Of a stretch of 60,000 nt of DNA, positions 43,070 through 54,328 are shown piece by piece. Source of the DNA: Mesostigma viride (Eukaryota; Streptophyta; Mesostigmatophyceae; Mesostigmatales; Mesostigmataceae); the NCBI GenBank assembly GCA_009746045.1, contig RPFO01000175.1, forward strand, positions 3,667,231-3,727,230. The letters are read 5' to 3'. Each line of letters starts with the position of its first letter. Position 1 is the stretch's first letter. A program made the position numbers and the translations under genes. A model generated the notes under the pieces. That model did not search any database, had not been told where the DNA came from, and was given only the letters and a program-made list of their open reading frames with translations.

Positions 43070-43663
43070 TTGCCCGTGGGCTTGGGCCCCGGGGTAGGGG
43101 ATAGGGTAGAAAAATCGGATGGTAGTCCTGACGCGGAGTCAATTAGGGTAGAAGTAGACGTCAACAACGTGGCTTCAGACGCGTCCACCCAACCGGCGGC
43201 GCGTGCATCTCAGGGGGGCTCGCGACATTTGTTTCTGCTCAGCGGAGGGTTACTGGTTCCTCCCACCGTCCTTGATCCGTATTTGAAGGAGAAAACGGTC
43301 ATGGACGTGAAGTTTCTGGTCGACACCGGTGCCTCCACGTCCTTCATCAACGAGGCCCTGGTGCGCCGGCTGGGCCTGGTCCCACGGCCACACACCACGG
43401 CAGTGTATGTCACCTATTCGGATGGCCGGCGACACCAATCGCCGGGCCTAGCAGACATCAAGGGTGTGCTGCAGGGCACGCCGGTGGACCTGGTGGCGAC
43501 TATTGCGCCGCTGGGCGCTGCCGACATCATCATTGGAGTGGACTGGTTGGACAAGCAGGATGTGGACATCAGTGTGCGCCGACGGGTAGTTTGGTTCCCG
43601 GACGGTTCCTTCTGGTGCCCCGACAGCGAGTACAGGGCACAGGCCGCTGAGGTCTGGACATAA
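43070..43663 (+). CDS. Element B retropepsin
   Basis: VKFLVDTGASTSFINEALV carries the catalytic DTGA. YVTYSDGRRHQSPGLADIKG and GAADIIIGVDWLDKQDVDIS follow the Gypsy protease pattern, the second matching hydrophobic-I-G-x-D-W-L. The motifs are intact. The frame ends TAA 43663, and the spacer to RT continues in other frames (43716-43860). Confidence 0.88.
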   Translation: MPVGLGPGVGDRVEKSDGSPDAESIRVEVDVNNVASDASTQPAARASQGGSRHLFLLSGGLLVPPTVLDPYLKEKTVMDVKFLVDTGASTSFINEALVRRLGLVPRPHTTAVYVTYSDGRRHQSPGLADIKGVLQGTPVDLVATIAPLGAADIIIGVDWLDKQDVDISVRRRVVWFPDGSFWCPDSEYRAQAAEVWT

Positions 43664-43815
43664 CATTACACACGAGCGCTCGGCGGACGGGCCTCGACCA
43701 GCGTCCCAGATCCTGATGAGTAGCAAGACGCTGGCGCGCCAGCTCCGGAAGGGCAAGGAGTATGCGATGTACCGTATAGACCTGGACAGCACTCAGGCCA
43801 TGCTTAACGAGATCG

Positions 43816-44409
43816 GTGTCGGCTTCACTCCGGACGAGCTGGCGCGGTTCAACGCCGTCCTGGAGAAGCGCGCTACTCTCTTCGCGGATCGCACCCCCCA
43901 TGCAGTTCCCTCCCAATCGATCGGTGCTACACCGTATCCAGGTCCAGGAGGGTTCCGGGCCGACAGCGTCTCCCATGTACCGCATGGGCCCAGTCGAGCT
44001 GGTGGAGCTCAAGAAGATCCTCATTTCGCTGCTCGACGCCGGGCTCATTGAACCCAGCAACAGCCCCTTCTCAGCGGGCGTGCTGCTCGTTCCCAAGCCA
44101 GGGGGCAAGTGGCGTTTGGTGACTGACTACCGGAAGCTGAACGCCATCACTGTCAAGTCCCGGTATCCTCTACCGCGGATCGACGACATCTTCAACCGTG
44201 TCCAAGGGGCTACGTGTTTCACCGTCATTGACTGTGCGGACAGGTTTTGGCAGCTGCGCATCGCGCCAGAAGACTGCCACAAGACCGCGTTCGCCACGCC
44301 CTTCGGTCACTACCAGTTTCGGGTGGCGGCAATGGGGCTGTGTAATTCGCCTGCGTCCTTCCAGATGCTGATGAACGACATCCTCCGTCCGGTGATGGGC
44401 ACAGCCCAC
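43816..44409 (+). CDS. Element B RT, N-terminal half, interrupted by the CACTA transposon
   Basis: From about 43970 the frame gives VELVELKKILISLLDAGLIE, FSAGVLLVPKPGGKWRLVTD, the motif RKLNAITVKSRYPLPRIDD, FTVIDCADRFWQLRI with the first catalytic Asp, and FRVAAMGLCNSPASFQ. It breaks off after RPVMGTAH, where the transposon end begins; the next in-frame TAG is part of the transposon's terminal repeat. The continuation is at 52289. The first 50 residues of the frame are out of phase with the real Pol. Confidence 0.88.
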
Positions 44410-44421
44410 CACTAGGAACTC

Positions 44422-44795
44422 GCTACTGAGAAAACTGAGATTTCCTGAGATTTCCTGAGATTTCCTGAGATTTCCTGAGAAAAAAACTGAGATTTCCTGA
44501 GATTTCCTGAGATTTCCTGAGATTTCCTGAGATTTCCTGAGATTTTCCTGAGATTTCCTGAGATTTCCTGAGAAAGTGACCTGAGATTTCCTGAGATTGG
44601 CCTGAGAAAATTGGCTTTTTCTCAGGAAATCTCAGGAAATCTCAGGGCTAAGTGGAAACTGAGATTTTACGTGGACACTGAGATTTTTTTTTCTCAGGCT
44701 GAAAATCTCAGGGCATTTTCTCAGGCGCTGAAAATCTCAGGGCATTTTCTCAGGCGCTTAAAATCTCAGGGCATTTTCTCAGGCATGCCATTGCC
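44422..44795. repeat. Left subterminal repeat array of the CACTA element
   Basis: About a dozen direct copies of GAGATTTCCT, then inverted copies (AGGAAATCTC) and CTCAGGCGCTGAAAATCTCA-type units. Likely binding sites for the element's own protein (inference). Confidence 0.9.
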
Positions 44796-44801
44796 AGAAT
44801 T

Positions 44802-46773
44802 AATCGGGGTTCTTTGAACGGAGTTTCTTCTATACGTGAATGCGGGAACAAGAGGCCGCTGGATGAGCGGCTTATAGGTCGTAGTGTTTACTCGTAGCTG
44901 TTTGGCTAGAGCTTTTGTGATTAGTAGATGCAATATAGTGCATGGTTGAAAAATGAATTAAATAAAATGTGCGTTCCGCGCTTGGGTTGATTATACCCGG
45001 GCGGAACGGGGCGTGAGGTGCAGTGCCCCTGAAAAGAACAACCTACGCATTATTTAATACTAGCCGTGCAGATTCGAGATATTCTACCCCCGGTCTGTAC
45101 GGTTAGCGTCTTACTAGCATCCACTGAACATAAGGGTTTAATGACGTCAGTTAGCTAGGGATAAGGGAGGTTTTGCGACTAAAAGCCGCTCTGGCTGGTT
45201 TTGTCGGCCTCTTTCTTTGCTCGTTGTCGTTGCGGCGGCAGCCGCAGCTATGGGTGCTGCGGAGCAAAATCCCAAAAGCACTGGTTGCACTGGCCACTTG
45301 GCCAGTGGTGAGACTTCCAGTTGTTAACCGGCCAGGCGTAGTTCCTCGCCCGGTTAACTAAAAGAAAAGAAAATGATTACTGTACCTCCGGTCCGCACCT
45401 TTTCCCCAGCTTGGGGTCTTTGGTGGGCCGGATGCCGTGACAGGTGCTCAACTGTCGCTTGGTCGGCCCAGTGCGCGAGCTGGTGCTCCGTACCTGGGGA
45501 TGCTTGCACCCCGGGTTGGAGCCGGATGGCTGGCACTGGCGACCCGTGTCTCGGTCCGCGGCCTGCGGCTTTTTCTTCGGAAATTGCTGCTGGCCAGCAA
45601 ACTTTGCAATTGCCTTCCGCCGAGGGGGGGGTGGTTGGGGCTGGGGACGGCGATGGGAAAAGCGCCTAAGCTAGAAATTTTTTCCCCACGCATAGAAGCC
45701 TCGGGGGGGAATGCGGTCTTGGCTGAACGGACTCTCGTTCAGCCAGGTGCCTGGGGCTGTGGCCTCGGGCATCCGGGCTGGCGGGGCCTGGGCTAGGTCC
45801 ACGTTTTTTCTCGAAGCACCCCGGGTCTATGGGGAGACGGCCATAGCGGTACCGACTCGGGGCCCCGAGAGGGGTCATGATAGGCTGGCCGTGCGCAATC
45901 GCAGTGCAAATGCGCTGGGCCTTTTTGGGCCTGGCCATGCATCCACAGCCGCCGGGCACACGCCTCCCGATGTGGGGGGGCTCCCGTTTTGCGGCAGGGC
46001 GGTCACTTGTGACAACGAGCAAGGTGGAGTGCGGCTTCAAGCTGAAAGCCAGGGCGGGGGTGATTGGGCAACGTACTTCATGAAGGGCCTTGAACGGCGT
46101 GCCTCCGGGCATGTCAATTAGTGTCACATGTATGCTTCCACTTATTGTTTTAATGAAGATGCTGGTTTTTGTGGGAGCTACGTGGGACATGAATCGGGGT
46201 TCTTTGAACGGAGTTTCTTCTATACGTGAATGCGGGAACAAGAGGCCGCTGGATGAGCGGCTTATAGGTCGTAGTGTTTACTCGTAGCTGTTTGGCTAGA
46301 GCTTTTGTGATTAGTAGATGCAATATAGTGCATGGTTGAAAAATGAATTAAATAAAATGTGCGTTCCGCGCTTGGGTTGATTATACCCGGGCGGAACGGG
46401 GCGTGAGGTGCAGTGCCCCTGAAAAGAACAACCTACGCATTATTTAATACTAGCCGTGCAGATTCGGGATATTCTACCCCCGGTCTGTACGGTTAGCGTC
46501 TTACTAGCATCCACTGAACATAAGGGTTTAATGACGTCAGTTAGCTAGGGATAAGGGAGGTTTTGCGACTAAAAGCCGCTCTGGCTGGTTTTGTCGGCCT
46601 CTTTCTTTGCTCCCCACCCACCCACCCTTGTCTTGGTTGCCTCTAGGGCAACGTACTTCATGAAGGGCCTTGAACGGCGTGCCTCCGGGCATGTCAATTA
46701 GTGTCACATGTATGCTTCCACTTATTGTTTTAATGAAGATGCTGGTTTTTGTGGGAGCTACGTGGGACATGAA
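44802..46773. repeat. Tandem duplication with an internal difference inside the CACTA element
   Basis: Block 44802-45222 repeats at 46192-46612 (one mismatch seen), and block 46066-46193 repeats at 46646-46773. The order is unit 1 (44802-46191, with 0.84 kb between the blocks) followed directly by unit 2 (46192-46773, with only about 33 bp between them). The first block contains a hairpin CGTTCCGC/GCGGAACG with inner GGGT/ACCC. Minus-strand frames here (for example 45666-46241) have no known domain. Confidence 0.88.
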
Positions 46774-47229
46774 ATGTGTATTCTAACAAGCATAACACCA
46801 TCATGCAATAAATCCAACAATTCATTAATGAATTAAATACGTTATTAGCACATCTTGTGGTATTAGGCGTGGCATTCATGGCATCACGCTGTTTGATAGT
46901 AATGAACTTATGTTTCATTGTGGCATTCTGTGACTCATCATTTCAATACCATCAAAATATAAACATCGACTCAAAACTGCTCTCATCCTATTTCTGGATT
47001 GCTAGCTGATGGCTCATGGCCATATAACAGCTGGCATGCCAGAGCCCAGCAACGGTGGTTTCACTCAATATTGATGTGTACGTCTTCTCGTCGAGCTTGT
47101 ATGCTCCACGATCTGCATCAAGTCATCCCCCAAAGAAAGAAAGCATACAGAAAGCAAGGAGTTAAATTTACAAACATGATAATAATGCCATTTGCAACAT
47201 GATATTCCAAGAATGATATAGAAGGCGGG
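46774..47229. other. Stretch without recognisable genes
   Basis: AT-rich sequence inside the CACTA element; only short frames. Confidence 0.5.
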
Positions 47230-47560
47230 CATGCTGCCATGCATTGCGTGACTGCGTGCAGGCGTGCAGCTAGGTGTGCGTGCGTGGGCGAGTGCGTGCA
47301 GTTGTGCATGAGTGCGTTTGTGCAGGCGTGCCTTCAGTTGGCGGGTGGGTTGATGGCTGTGTGCAGGCGTGCGTGCGTGAGTGGGTGCGTGAGAGTGTGC
47401 AGCTATGTGTGCGTGTGCGTGCACTTGTGCATGTGCGCGTTTGTGCAGGCGTGCCTTGGTGGGTGGGTTGATGGCTGCGTGCATGCGTGCGTGCGAGGGT
47501 AGGTGCGTGGGAGTGTGCAGCTAGGTGTGCGTGCGTGCAGTCGGTGGGCGTGGTGAAGTC
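47230..47560. repeat. GTGCGTGCGTG-rich minisatellite
   Basis: Irregular units containing GCGTGCAG, GTTTGTGCAGGCGTGCCTT and GTGGGTTGATGGCTG, at about 115-120 bp spacing. Open Cys/Val and His/Thr frames follow from the repeat. Confidence 0.8.
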
Positions 47561-47658
47561 TCCGGGGTGTCGCTGTGGACATGGGTGGGGCACTGGACTC
47601 GTGGGTGATACCGTTGTGGGAGGTGAATTGGGTGGGTACTCGTGGTCCTGGGTATTGT

Positions 47659-47692
<34 letters not shown>

Positions 47693-49660
47693 GGACTATT
47701 GGGGGGACCCCCCCCCTTTGGCGGGGGTCATGGGGGACATTGTTATGGGTTGATTATGTAGTAGTTGTGAGTCGCAGTTGTAGGTAGCTCGTGCGTAGGT
47801 CACAGGTTCGTGTGAGGGTTGGGGATGCTTGGGTTGCGTGGGTGGCTTGGGTATGGTACGTAGGCGGGCTTGCCGGTGGTCGGTGCAGCAGTGTCAGTTA
47901 TGGTTGAGTGGACAGCTGATTGGTTGCCCCGGAGGCCGGGGTGGATGGTTATGCTTCACGTGGATGGTGGGGTGGAGTCATCGTATGTTGGGGCAGCGGG
48001 GGCGGGGTGGGCGGGGTGCAGTGGTGTAGGGGAACCTCGTTGTGGGGCGGTAGGTTTGTTTAGTAGGTGGTTTGTTATGTTGGTGTGGAAGGTGGTGTAT
48101 GTAATACGGAAGGGTGGTAGTCAGATAGGTTGGTTTGGGGGGACTCAAGGTGGATGGTCGGGTGGGTCATCGGATGGTTTGGGGGAGGAGGGCGGTGTTA
48201 CGGTGTTGTGGGGGACCTCAGCGTGGGGGCGAGAGTAGTCCGTAGTCAGGTGGGGATGGATAACGGCATGTGGATGTCTGTGACGTATATTTGTGGGTGG
48301 GGCGGGTATGGAACAGGCAGGGGAGTGGGGCGAGTGGGAGTTAGCGGGGTGGAGGGTGCTGGCATTGTGGCGGGATGGTTGGAGGCACACGGACACACGT
48401 AATGGCAAGAGTAACTGCATGCATAGCAACATTGGACCAGCTGTTCCTAGAACATCTGCAACCCTCAGCATGCAACAACCAACAGCAACTGACAACTGCC
48501 GACAGTGACAACGTTAGCAAGATGTGACGCCAAGTCCACTGGAGACCCCGATGTAATTTCAGGTGGTTCCCAGTCCTGCCGTGTACTTCACTTAATTCGG
48601 GGCCGCACACTTCGTTTGGTGCAGCAAGGGCTCGTGGCCGGTATGGTGGTAGCCGGTAGGCTTGATTGCCATGGATATCCGGCGTGGCGGAGGGGCCGCA
48701 GGGAGCGAGGCACCATGGAGGAGGCGATGGAGCGATTGAAGAAATGTAGGCAGTAGCCCGGTGCCCAGCAGCAGCGGAAGTGGAAATATTGCTTGACGCG
48801 GTGCGTGCGGTGGGATGGGTAGGCACTGCCTGCCATCACCCGGACATTTCCTGTTACGGCACAGCCCGCAGTCGGCCATATTGGAGCAGACGGGCCTTGC
48901 TGCGAATCGAGGGCGTGATATTGCACGGGAAAAATCATGCCGAGAGTCTCAGGGCGTCTCGCATGGCGACAGCTGCAGCGTGAGGGCCGACAAGCTCGAG
49001 ATGCAGGTCTCGTCGGTACATGTGGGCCACTGGTGAGGTCGCCAATGTGATGGAGCCCTCTCCATCGTGCCAGTCGGACATCACTCAACAGCCAACAACG
49101 ATCTTTTGTGCGACCAGCAGCCTCCGAATTCCGTAAGTCCGGACTCCGGACGCAGCGCCCCTCTCCAACGGACTGCACGCGGAAATTTGAAATTCAGCCC
49201 GAAGGGCACGCGCCGCGCCAGAGCTGGCACAGGAAGTGGACGTTGCACGTGAATTGGAGAACGCCACCGTGACAAAGACCAAGGCGATAACGGCAGGTAC
49301 GCAGCCTTGGCAGCGCCATAATTTTACTTGGACACCATGCGCGGTGCTGTAGGCAGCCATATATATATCATTCACAGTGACTCGATGTAAAGTCGGGTGG
49401 TGTAATAGCGACATCACCGGGCCCGCAACGTTTTTTGTAGCGGGCCCGGCACCAACCAAGTGACGTGACTCTGCCAGATGATGATTTGATAACGCAGATG
49501 ATTTGATAACGCAGTTCAGCATTATCAAACGTGAACGTCAAGCACTCAATCGGCGAGTTTTTCGTGAGCCAGGAAGCGCTCTTCTCTAGGTATTCCTGTG
49601 GTTTCGCAGTTCCCTACATCTTGTGAGGTACATAGGGACAGTTTAGGTGAGAATACCAGG
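47561..49660. other. G-rich stretch and mixed sequence without recognisable genes
   Basis: 47560-48390 is strongly G-rich on the plus strand, with a (GT)15 run at 47662-47691. 48390-49660 has normal composition; frames such as 48588-49178 (minus) carry no motif I recognise. It could be captured genomic sequence. Confidence 0.45.

Positions 49661-49661
<1 letters not shown>

Positions 49662-49746
<85 letters not shown>
49662..49746. repeat. (CT)n microsatellite, about 42 units
   Basis: Pure CT dinucleotides. The Ser-Leu and Arg-Glu alternating readings are shadows. Confidence 0.97.
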
Positions 49747-50559
<813 letters not shown>

Positions 50560-50629
50560 GCTCGGTTTAGGTGGTCTTTTGAACTTGTTGATTTTAATTA
50601 ATGAAATAAGTTTACCTGTGCGTGGTGTT

Positions 50630-50945
50630 GATTTGTCAGTTTGCTACGCCTTTGGTTGTCATGTTGACGTTTGTCATGTTAACATTTGTGGACATTTTGT
50701 CATGTTAACAATTTTTTGGGCCTTCGTTTGTTAACGTCTTGACATTTCTTGACACATCACCTTGGTTTGTCAGTGTATTGACATTTTTTCCCGTGTTGAT
50801 ATGTTGATATTTCAAAGATTGTCAAGGTTTTGTCAACCTTTCAACATTCTGTCAAGGTTTGTCAAGCCTTTGATGTTATCATGTCAAGCTTTTGTCAAGT
50901 TCTGTCAAGGTTTGTCAAGGTCATGTCAGTTGATATGTCAAGAAT
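50630..50945. repeat. TTGTCAAGG-rich repeat region
   Basis: More than a dozen copies of TGTCAAG/TGTCATG and related TTGACA words, spaced irregularly, partly in both orientations. It resembles a subterminal array of a second transposon. The same words reappear at 51325-51365 within the 66-bp inverted structure. Confidence 0.7.
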
Positions 50946-51315
50946 CTATATTACTAATTTGGCAATGTACGGTAATCCGACACTATTCAGGGCATCACCG
51001 AGTACGCGGCCAATCCAGAAGGGGCGGACTGACTGACCACCAATCCGCGCCAAGCGCAGGGAAGAACTGCCAACCAATCCGCGCAAAGCTCCCAGCGAGC
51101 GAAGCGAGCGGCCGCTTTAGCGGCCTCCTCTCTGGAGGGCAGCGAAGGAGACCGTCAGTCCGTCACGATTCCTCTCCGGAGTGCAGCGAAGGAGTACGCT
51201 TCTACGAACTACAGTATGCGTCTACAGCGGGCAGCGGGCAGTCCCTCCATGGTCTCTCTACCGCCAAAAATTGATTAAATTTTTTTTTTTTTGGCTGCGT
51301 GAAGCCAGCGGGTCA

Positions 51316-51381
51316 CACTAGAACTATTTGACAATTCTTGACAAACAATTGTCAAAGTTTGTCAACACTCCGTTCCTAGTG
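51316..51381. mobile_element. 66-bp CACTA-like inverted structure
   Basis: Ends CACTAGAAC and GTTCCTAGTG mirror the outer transposon's ends. Inside, TTTGACAATT pairs with AATTGTCAAA, and TTGACAAAC with GTTTGTCAA. It may be the scar or miniature form of a second CACTA element, or an internal copy of the outer end. Confidence 0.55.
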
Positions 51382-51397
51382 TGGCAGCGAGGATGGC

Positions 51398-51813
51398 ATG
51401 CCTGCACCAAGGAAGAGGAGGGGTAAGCAGCCTGCAGCAGAAACTGATTCCTCCATCTGCAGCGGCAGTGATAATGGTAGCCAAGAGGATGTGGCTCCAC
51501 CTAGCAGCGACAGTGATGACCCATGCAGCTACAATGCGTCTGAACCTGCACGGGGAAGTGTGGACGGAGGGGGAGAGGAAGGAGGCAGCCTGCAGCAGAA
51601 AATGCTGCTGATTCTGCCCGTGGTGGCGATGGCCGCGAGTATGCGGCTGAACCTACGCGGGGGAATCGTGGGCAGAGGGGGAGAGGGGGTAGGCAGCACA
51701 AGAATGTGGCTGAACCTAGCCGGGGCGACCTTGCACCAACGAGGAGAAGTGCAAGGGCGTATGGAAAAGTGAGCTACGCTGAAGCAGATTGTAGCAACTC
51801 GTCTAGTGACTGA
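51398..51813 (+). CDS. Arg/Gly-rich basic ORF in the CACTA element, one frameshift
   Basis: ATG 51398 opens MPAPRKRRGKQPAAETDSSI and an acidic Ser/Asp stretch. At about 51550-51580 the sense switches to another frame, with GRRGRGRRQPAAENAADSA, EPTRGNRGQRGRGGRQHKN and a tail PTRRSARAYGKVSYAEAD ending TGA 51811-51813. The two halves share a repeat (RGKQPAAE and RRQPAAEN; EPARG, EPTRG, EPSRG), which supports one original protein. RG-rich, AT-hook-like sequence suggests DNA or RNA binding. It could be an accessory protein of the transposon or the start of a lost transposase. Low to moderate confidence. Confidence 0.42.
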
Positions 51814-51929
51814 AATTGATGTTCTTATTAAACTTGAAGAGCTGTACTCCAACTGCACAAGAAATTATTATAATTTGTAACCAAAGTGATTTCTGGTTGC
51901 GTGGTATGAATGCGATTTCTCTGTGTGCA

Positions 51930-52276
51930 TGAGGTTTCTCAGTTTTTCTCAGGCCTTAAGTTTCCCAGACATTCTCAGTCTCAGATTTTCTCAGGCAGCA
52001 ACCTGAGGAAAAACCGAGCGCCTGAGAAATTTCGTTCCTGAGAAAAAAAAATCTCAGGCCAGGCGACTTTCTCAGGCTGATCTCAGTTTTTTTCTCAGTT
52101 TTCTCAGTTTTCTCAGGTGATTTTCTCAGTTTTCCTGAGAAAACTGAGATTTTTCTCAGTTGATCTCAGTTGATCTCAGTTGATCTCAGGAAATCTCAGG
52201 AAATCTCAGGAAATCTCAGGCAGCCTTCCTGAGAAAACTGAGAAAACTGAGAAAAACTGAGAAAAATCTCAGATCT
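51930..52276. repeat. Right subterminal repeat array of the CACTA element
   Basis: Dense CTCAG, TTTTCTCAGTT, TCAGGAAATC and GAGAAAACTGAG words, mirroring the left array. Confidence 0.9.
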
Positions 52277-52288
52277 GAGTTCCTAGTG

Positions 52289-52904
52289 ACCTGCCGCAGG
52301 TCTCCAAGGATCTGACGGACCCGCAGAAGGGGGCGCGCCCGCCCTGGACCTACAAGCGCACGTGTGCGCTGGCGTATCTGGACGACATCCTGGTGTACTC
52401 CAAGACGTTCGAGGAGCACCTGGAGGATGTTGACGCAGTGCTGCAGATCATGGAAGACGAGCACCTGTCGGCGCGGAAGGCCAAGGTGCGCGCCGGTCGC
52501 TGTGTGCCGTTTCTGGGCCATACCCTGTCCGCGGACGGCATCGCGACCGACCCGGAGAAGATCGAGGCCGTCCAGCAATGGCCGGTCCCACGGACGTGAA
52601 AGGGGTGCGCAGTTTCCTGGGGTTGGCATCCTACTACCGGCGGTTCATCCCGAGGTTTGCCACCATCGCCGCCCCAATCAACGCTCTTCTCAAGAAGGGT
52701 ACTCAGTTCCTTTGGGCTGAGCAGTGCCAACAGGCTTTCGAGGCACTTAAGCGCCACCTCACCACAGCGCCTGTCCTCGTCCTGCCGGACCCGGCCCTTC
52801 CTTTCGTCGTGGCTACCGACGCTAGCAAGGTGGCCATCGGGGGGTTCCCCTGCAGGATCAAGGCAAGGGCCTGCAGCCTATCGAGTACATCTCACGCACC
52901 ATGA
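52289..52904 (+). CDS. Element B RT, C-terminal half, and RNase H start
   Basis: From 52289 the frame gives LPQVSKDLTDPQKGARPPW, then ALAYLDDILVYSKTFEEHL (YLDD at 52375-52386) and VPFLGHTLSADGIATDPEK. A frameshift near 52595 moves to MAGPTDVKGVRSFLG, which continues LASYYRRFIPRFATIAAP, LTTAPVLVLPDPALPF and VVATDASKVAIGG with the first RNase H Asp. Another shift near 52860 leads to the next frame. The start joins the N-terminal half at 44409 once the CACTA insertion is set aside. Confidence 0.86.
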
Positions 52905-53944
52905 TTCCGGCGGAGCGGAACTATCCAGTGCATCAACAGGAACTCCTGGCAGTCGTCTACAGCTGCCACACGTGGCGTCATCATCTCCTGGGGGCCCAGT
53001 TTTCGGTGGCCATTAGTGAGCAGGGGGATCTCGACCCCCACCGCCTGGTAATCCACACGGACCACCGGCCGCTCACCCACCTCCTGGTGCAACCCAATCT
53101 GACGCCCCGCCAAGCGCGGTGGATGGAGTACTTGTCGCAATTTGCGCCGTTCAAGATCCAATATGTCAAGGGTGCGGATAACGTGGTGCCCGACGCCCTC
53201 TCGCGACGGGCGGACTATTGGTTCTACGAGGATATGGACGTGCTGCATACCACCTGCGTACCAGTGGCCGCCCCGGGGACCGCCTACGGTGTGGAACCAC
53301 GGTCTCCCCGGGCCCGCCACCTGTTTCATCTTGGGCACACCACCATGGATGACTTGTCACCCCTCCTGGAGGAGACGGTTCGGCCAAGCGCCCACGAGGA
53401 CGTGGACACCCCCGGGGAGGGGGAGGGGTCGCATACGCGCGTGCCCCTTAGTCACGTGGTGCCGCCCCAGGGAATTTTTCAGCTTCAGCCGATCGGCCCT
53501 CCCACAGTCTTCTCAGAATTCGTCAACCAGGCGAGTACGGATGCGGAGGACCCGGCCGCGGACGCGTTCACAGTCACGTCGGACCTGGAGACGATGATCA
53601 GTCCTTTCACGGTCACGGAGGAAGCGGCGCTTGAAGCCATCCGGGCGCATCCCCAGCAGATGGGTGCCTACCCTTGCAAGTTCCAGGATGGGCGCCTGTT
53701 CGTGAGTGTCCAGCCGGAGGAATGGCGGCTGTATGTCCCTGAGCTTTGTAGGGCCGCCTTGCTTCACGAGCTCCATGATTCCCTCCTAGGCGGACATCAA
53801 GGAAGCCACCGCCTCCTTCCCCGGGCCCGCAAGCATTTCTACTGGCCAGGGATGATCGAAGGAGTATATCGAGACGTATGTGCGCCAGTGCCCCTCGTGC
53901 CAGATCATGAAGTCCATGAACACGGGCTCTCAAGCCGTCCCTAA
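52901..53944 (+). CDS. Element B RNase H and integrase zinc domain
   Basis: RNase H motifs: YPVHQQELLAVVYSCHTWR with Glu, LVIHTDHRPLTHLL with Asp and DNVVPDALSRR with the last Asp, so all four catalytic acids (with DAS at about 52820) are kept. A 150-residue linker follows, then the integrase N-terminal domain LHDSLLGGHQGSHRLLPRAR and FYWPGMIEGV. A frameshift near 53875 puts the Cys pair (CPSC) in the next frame. Confidence 0.86.
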   Translation: MIPAERNYPVHQQELLAVVYSCHTWRHHLLGAQFSVAISEQGDLDPHRLVIHTDHRPLTHLLVQPNLTPRQARWMEYLSQFAPFKIQYVKGADNVVPDALSRRADYWFYEDMDVLHTTCVPVAAPGTAYGVEPRSPRARHLFHLGHTTMDDLSPLLEETVRPSAHEDVDTPGEGEGSHTRVPLSHVVPPQGIFQLQPIGPPTVFSEFVNQASTDAEDPAADAFTVTSDLETMISPFTVTEEAALEAIRAHPQQMGAYPCKFQDGRLFVSVQPEEWRLYVPELCRAALLHELHDSLLGGHQGSHRLLPRARKHFYWPGMIEGVYRDVCAPVPLVPDHEVHEHGLSSRP

Positions 53945-54287
53945 GACGCTGCCTGATCCCATGGGTCCTTGGGATTCTATCATGATGGACTTCATCGGCC
54001 CGTTTAAGAAGACGAAGAGCGGCAACAGCATGGTCTTGGTGTTCGTGGACCGCCTGACGCGCATGTGTCACTTGGCCCCGTGTCCGGTCGACCTCACGGC
54101 GGAGGAGTGCGCCAAGATATACCTGACGCACGTGTTTCGGTTTCATGGGCTCAGCCGACAGTTCATTTCTGACTGCGACAAGCTCTTCACGGCCAAATTC
54201 TGGCGGGAGTTTTTCGAGCGGCTGGGCACCAAGGTGTCGCTGGGCACGGCCTACCACAGCTCGTCGTCGCACTGGTGGAGCGGTTGA
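53880..54287 (+). CDS. Element B integrase core
   Basis: MRQCPSCQIMKSMN completes the zinc site. PWDSIMMDFIGPFKK has the first Asp and SRQFISDCDKLFTAKFW the second (SDCD where Gypsy usually has SDRD). After GTAYHSSS the frame shifts, and the Glu lies in another frame as VERLNRTVQETMRH, followed by an in-frame TAA at 54317-54319. The enzyme joins the DNA copy to the host genome; this copy is broken. Confidence 0.86.
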   Translation: MRQCPSCQIMKSMNTGSQAVPKTLPDPMGPWDSIMMDFIGPFKKTKSGNSMVLVFVDRLTRMCHLAPCPVDLTAEECAKIYLTHVFRFHGLSRQFISDCDKLFTAKFWREFFERLGTKVSLGTAYHSSSSHWWSG

Positions 54288-54328
54288 ACCGCACAGTGCA
54301 AGAGACCATGCGACACTAAACCGACACG

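Noticed and set aside
45666-46241. 191-codon minus-strand ORF inside the CACTA duplication as a captured gene
   Set aside because: It spans the duplicated blocks without a recognisable domain, and the second unit lacks its middle; chance is equally likely.
47806-47830. tRNA-like GGTTCG sequence
   Set aside because: The surrounding bases do not form an acceptor or anticodon arm.
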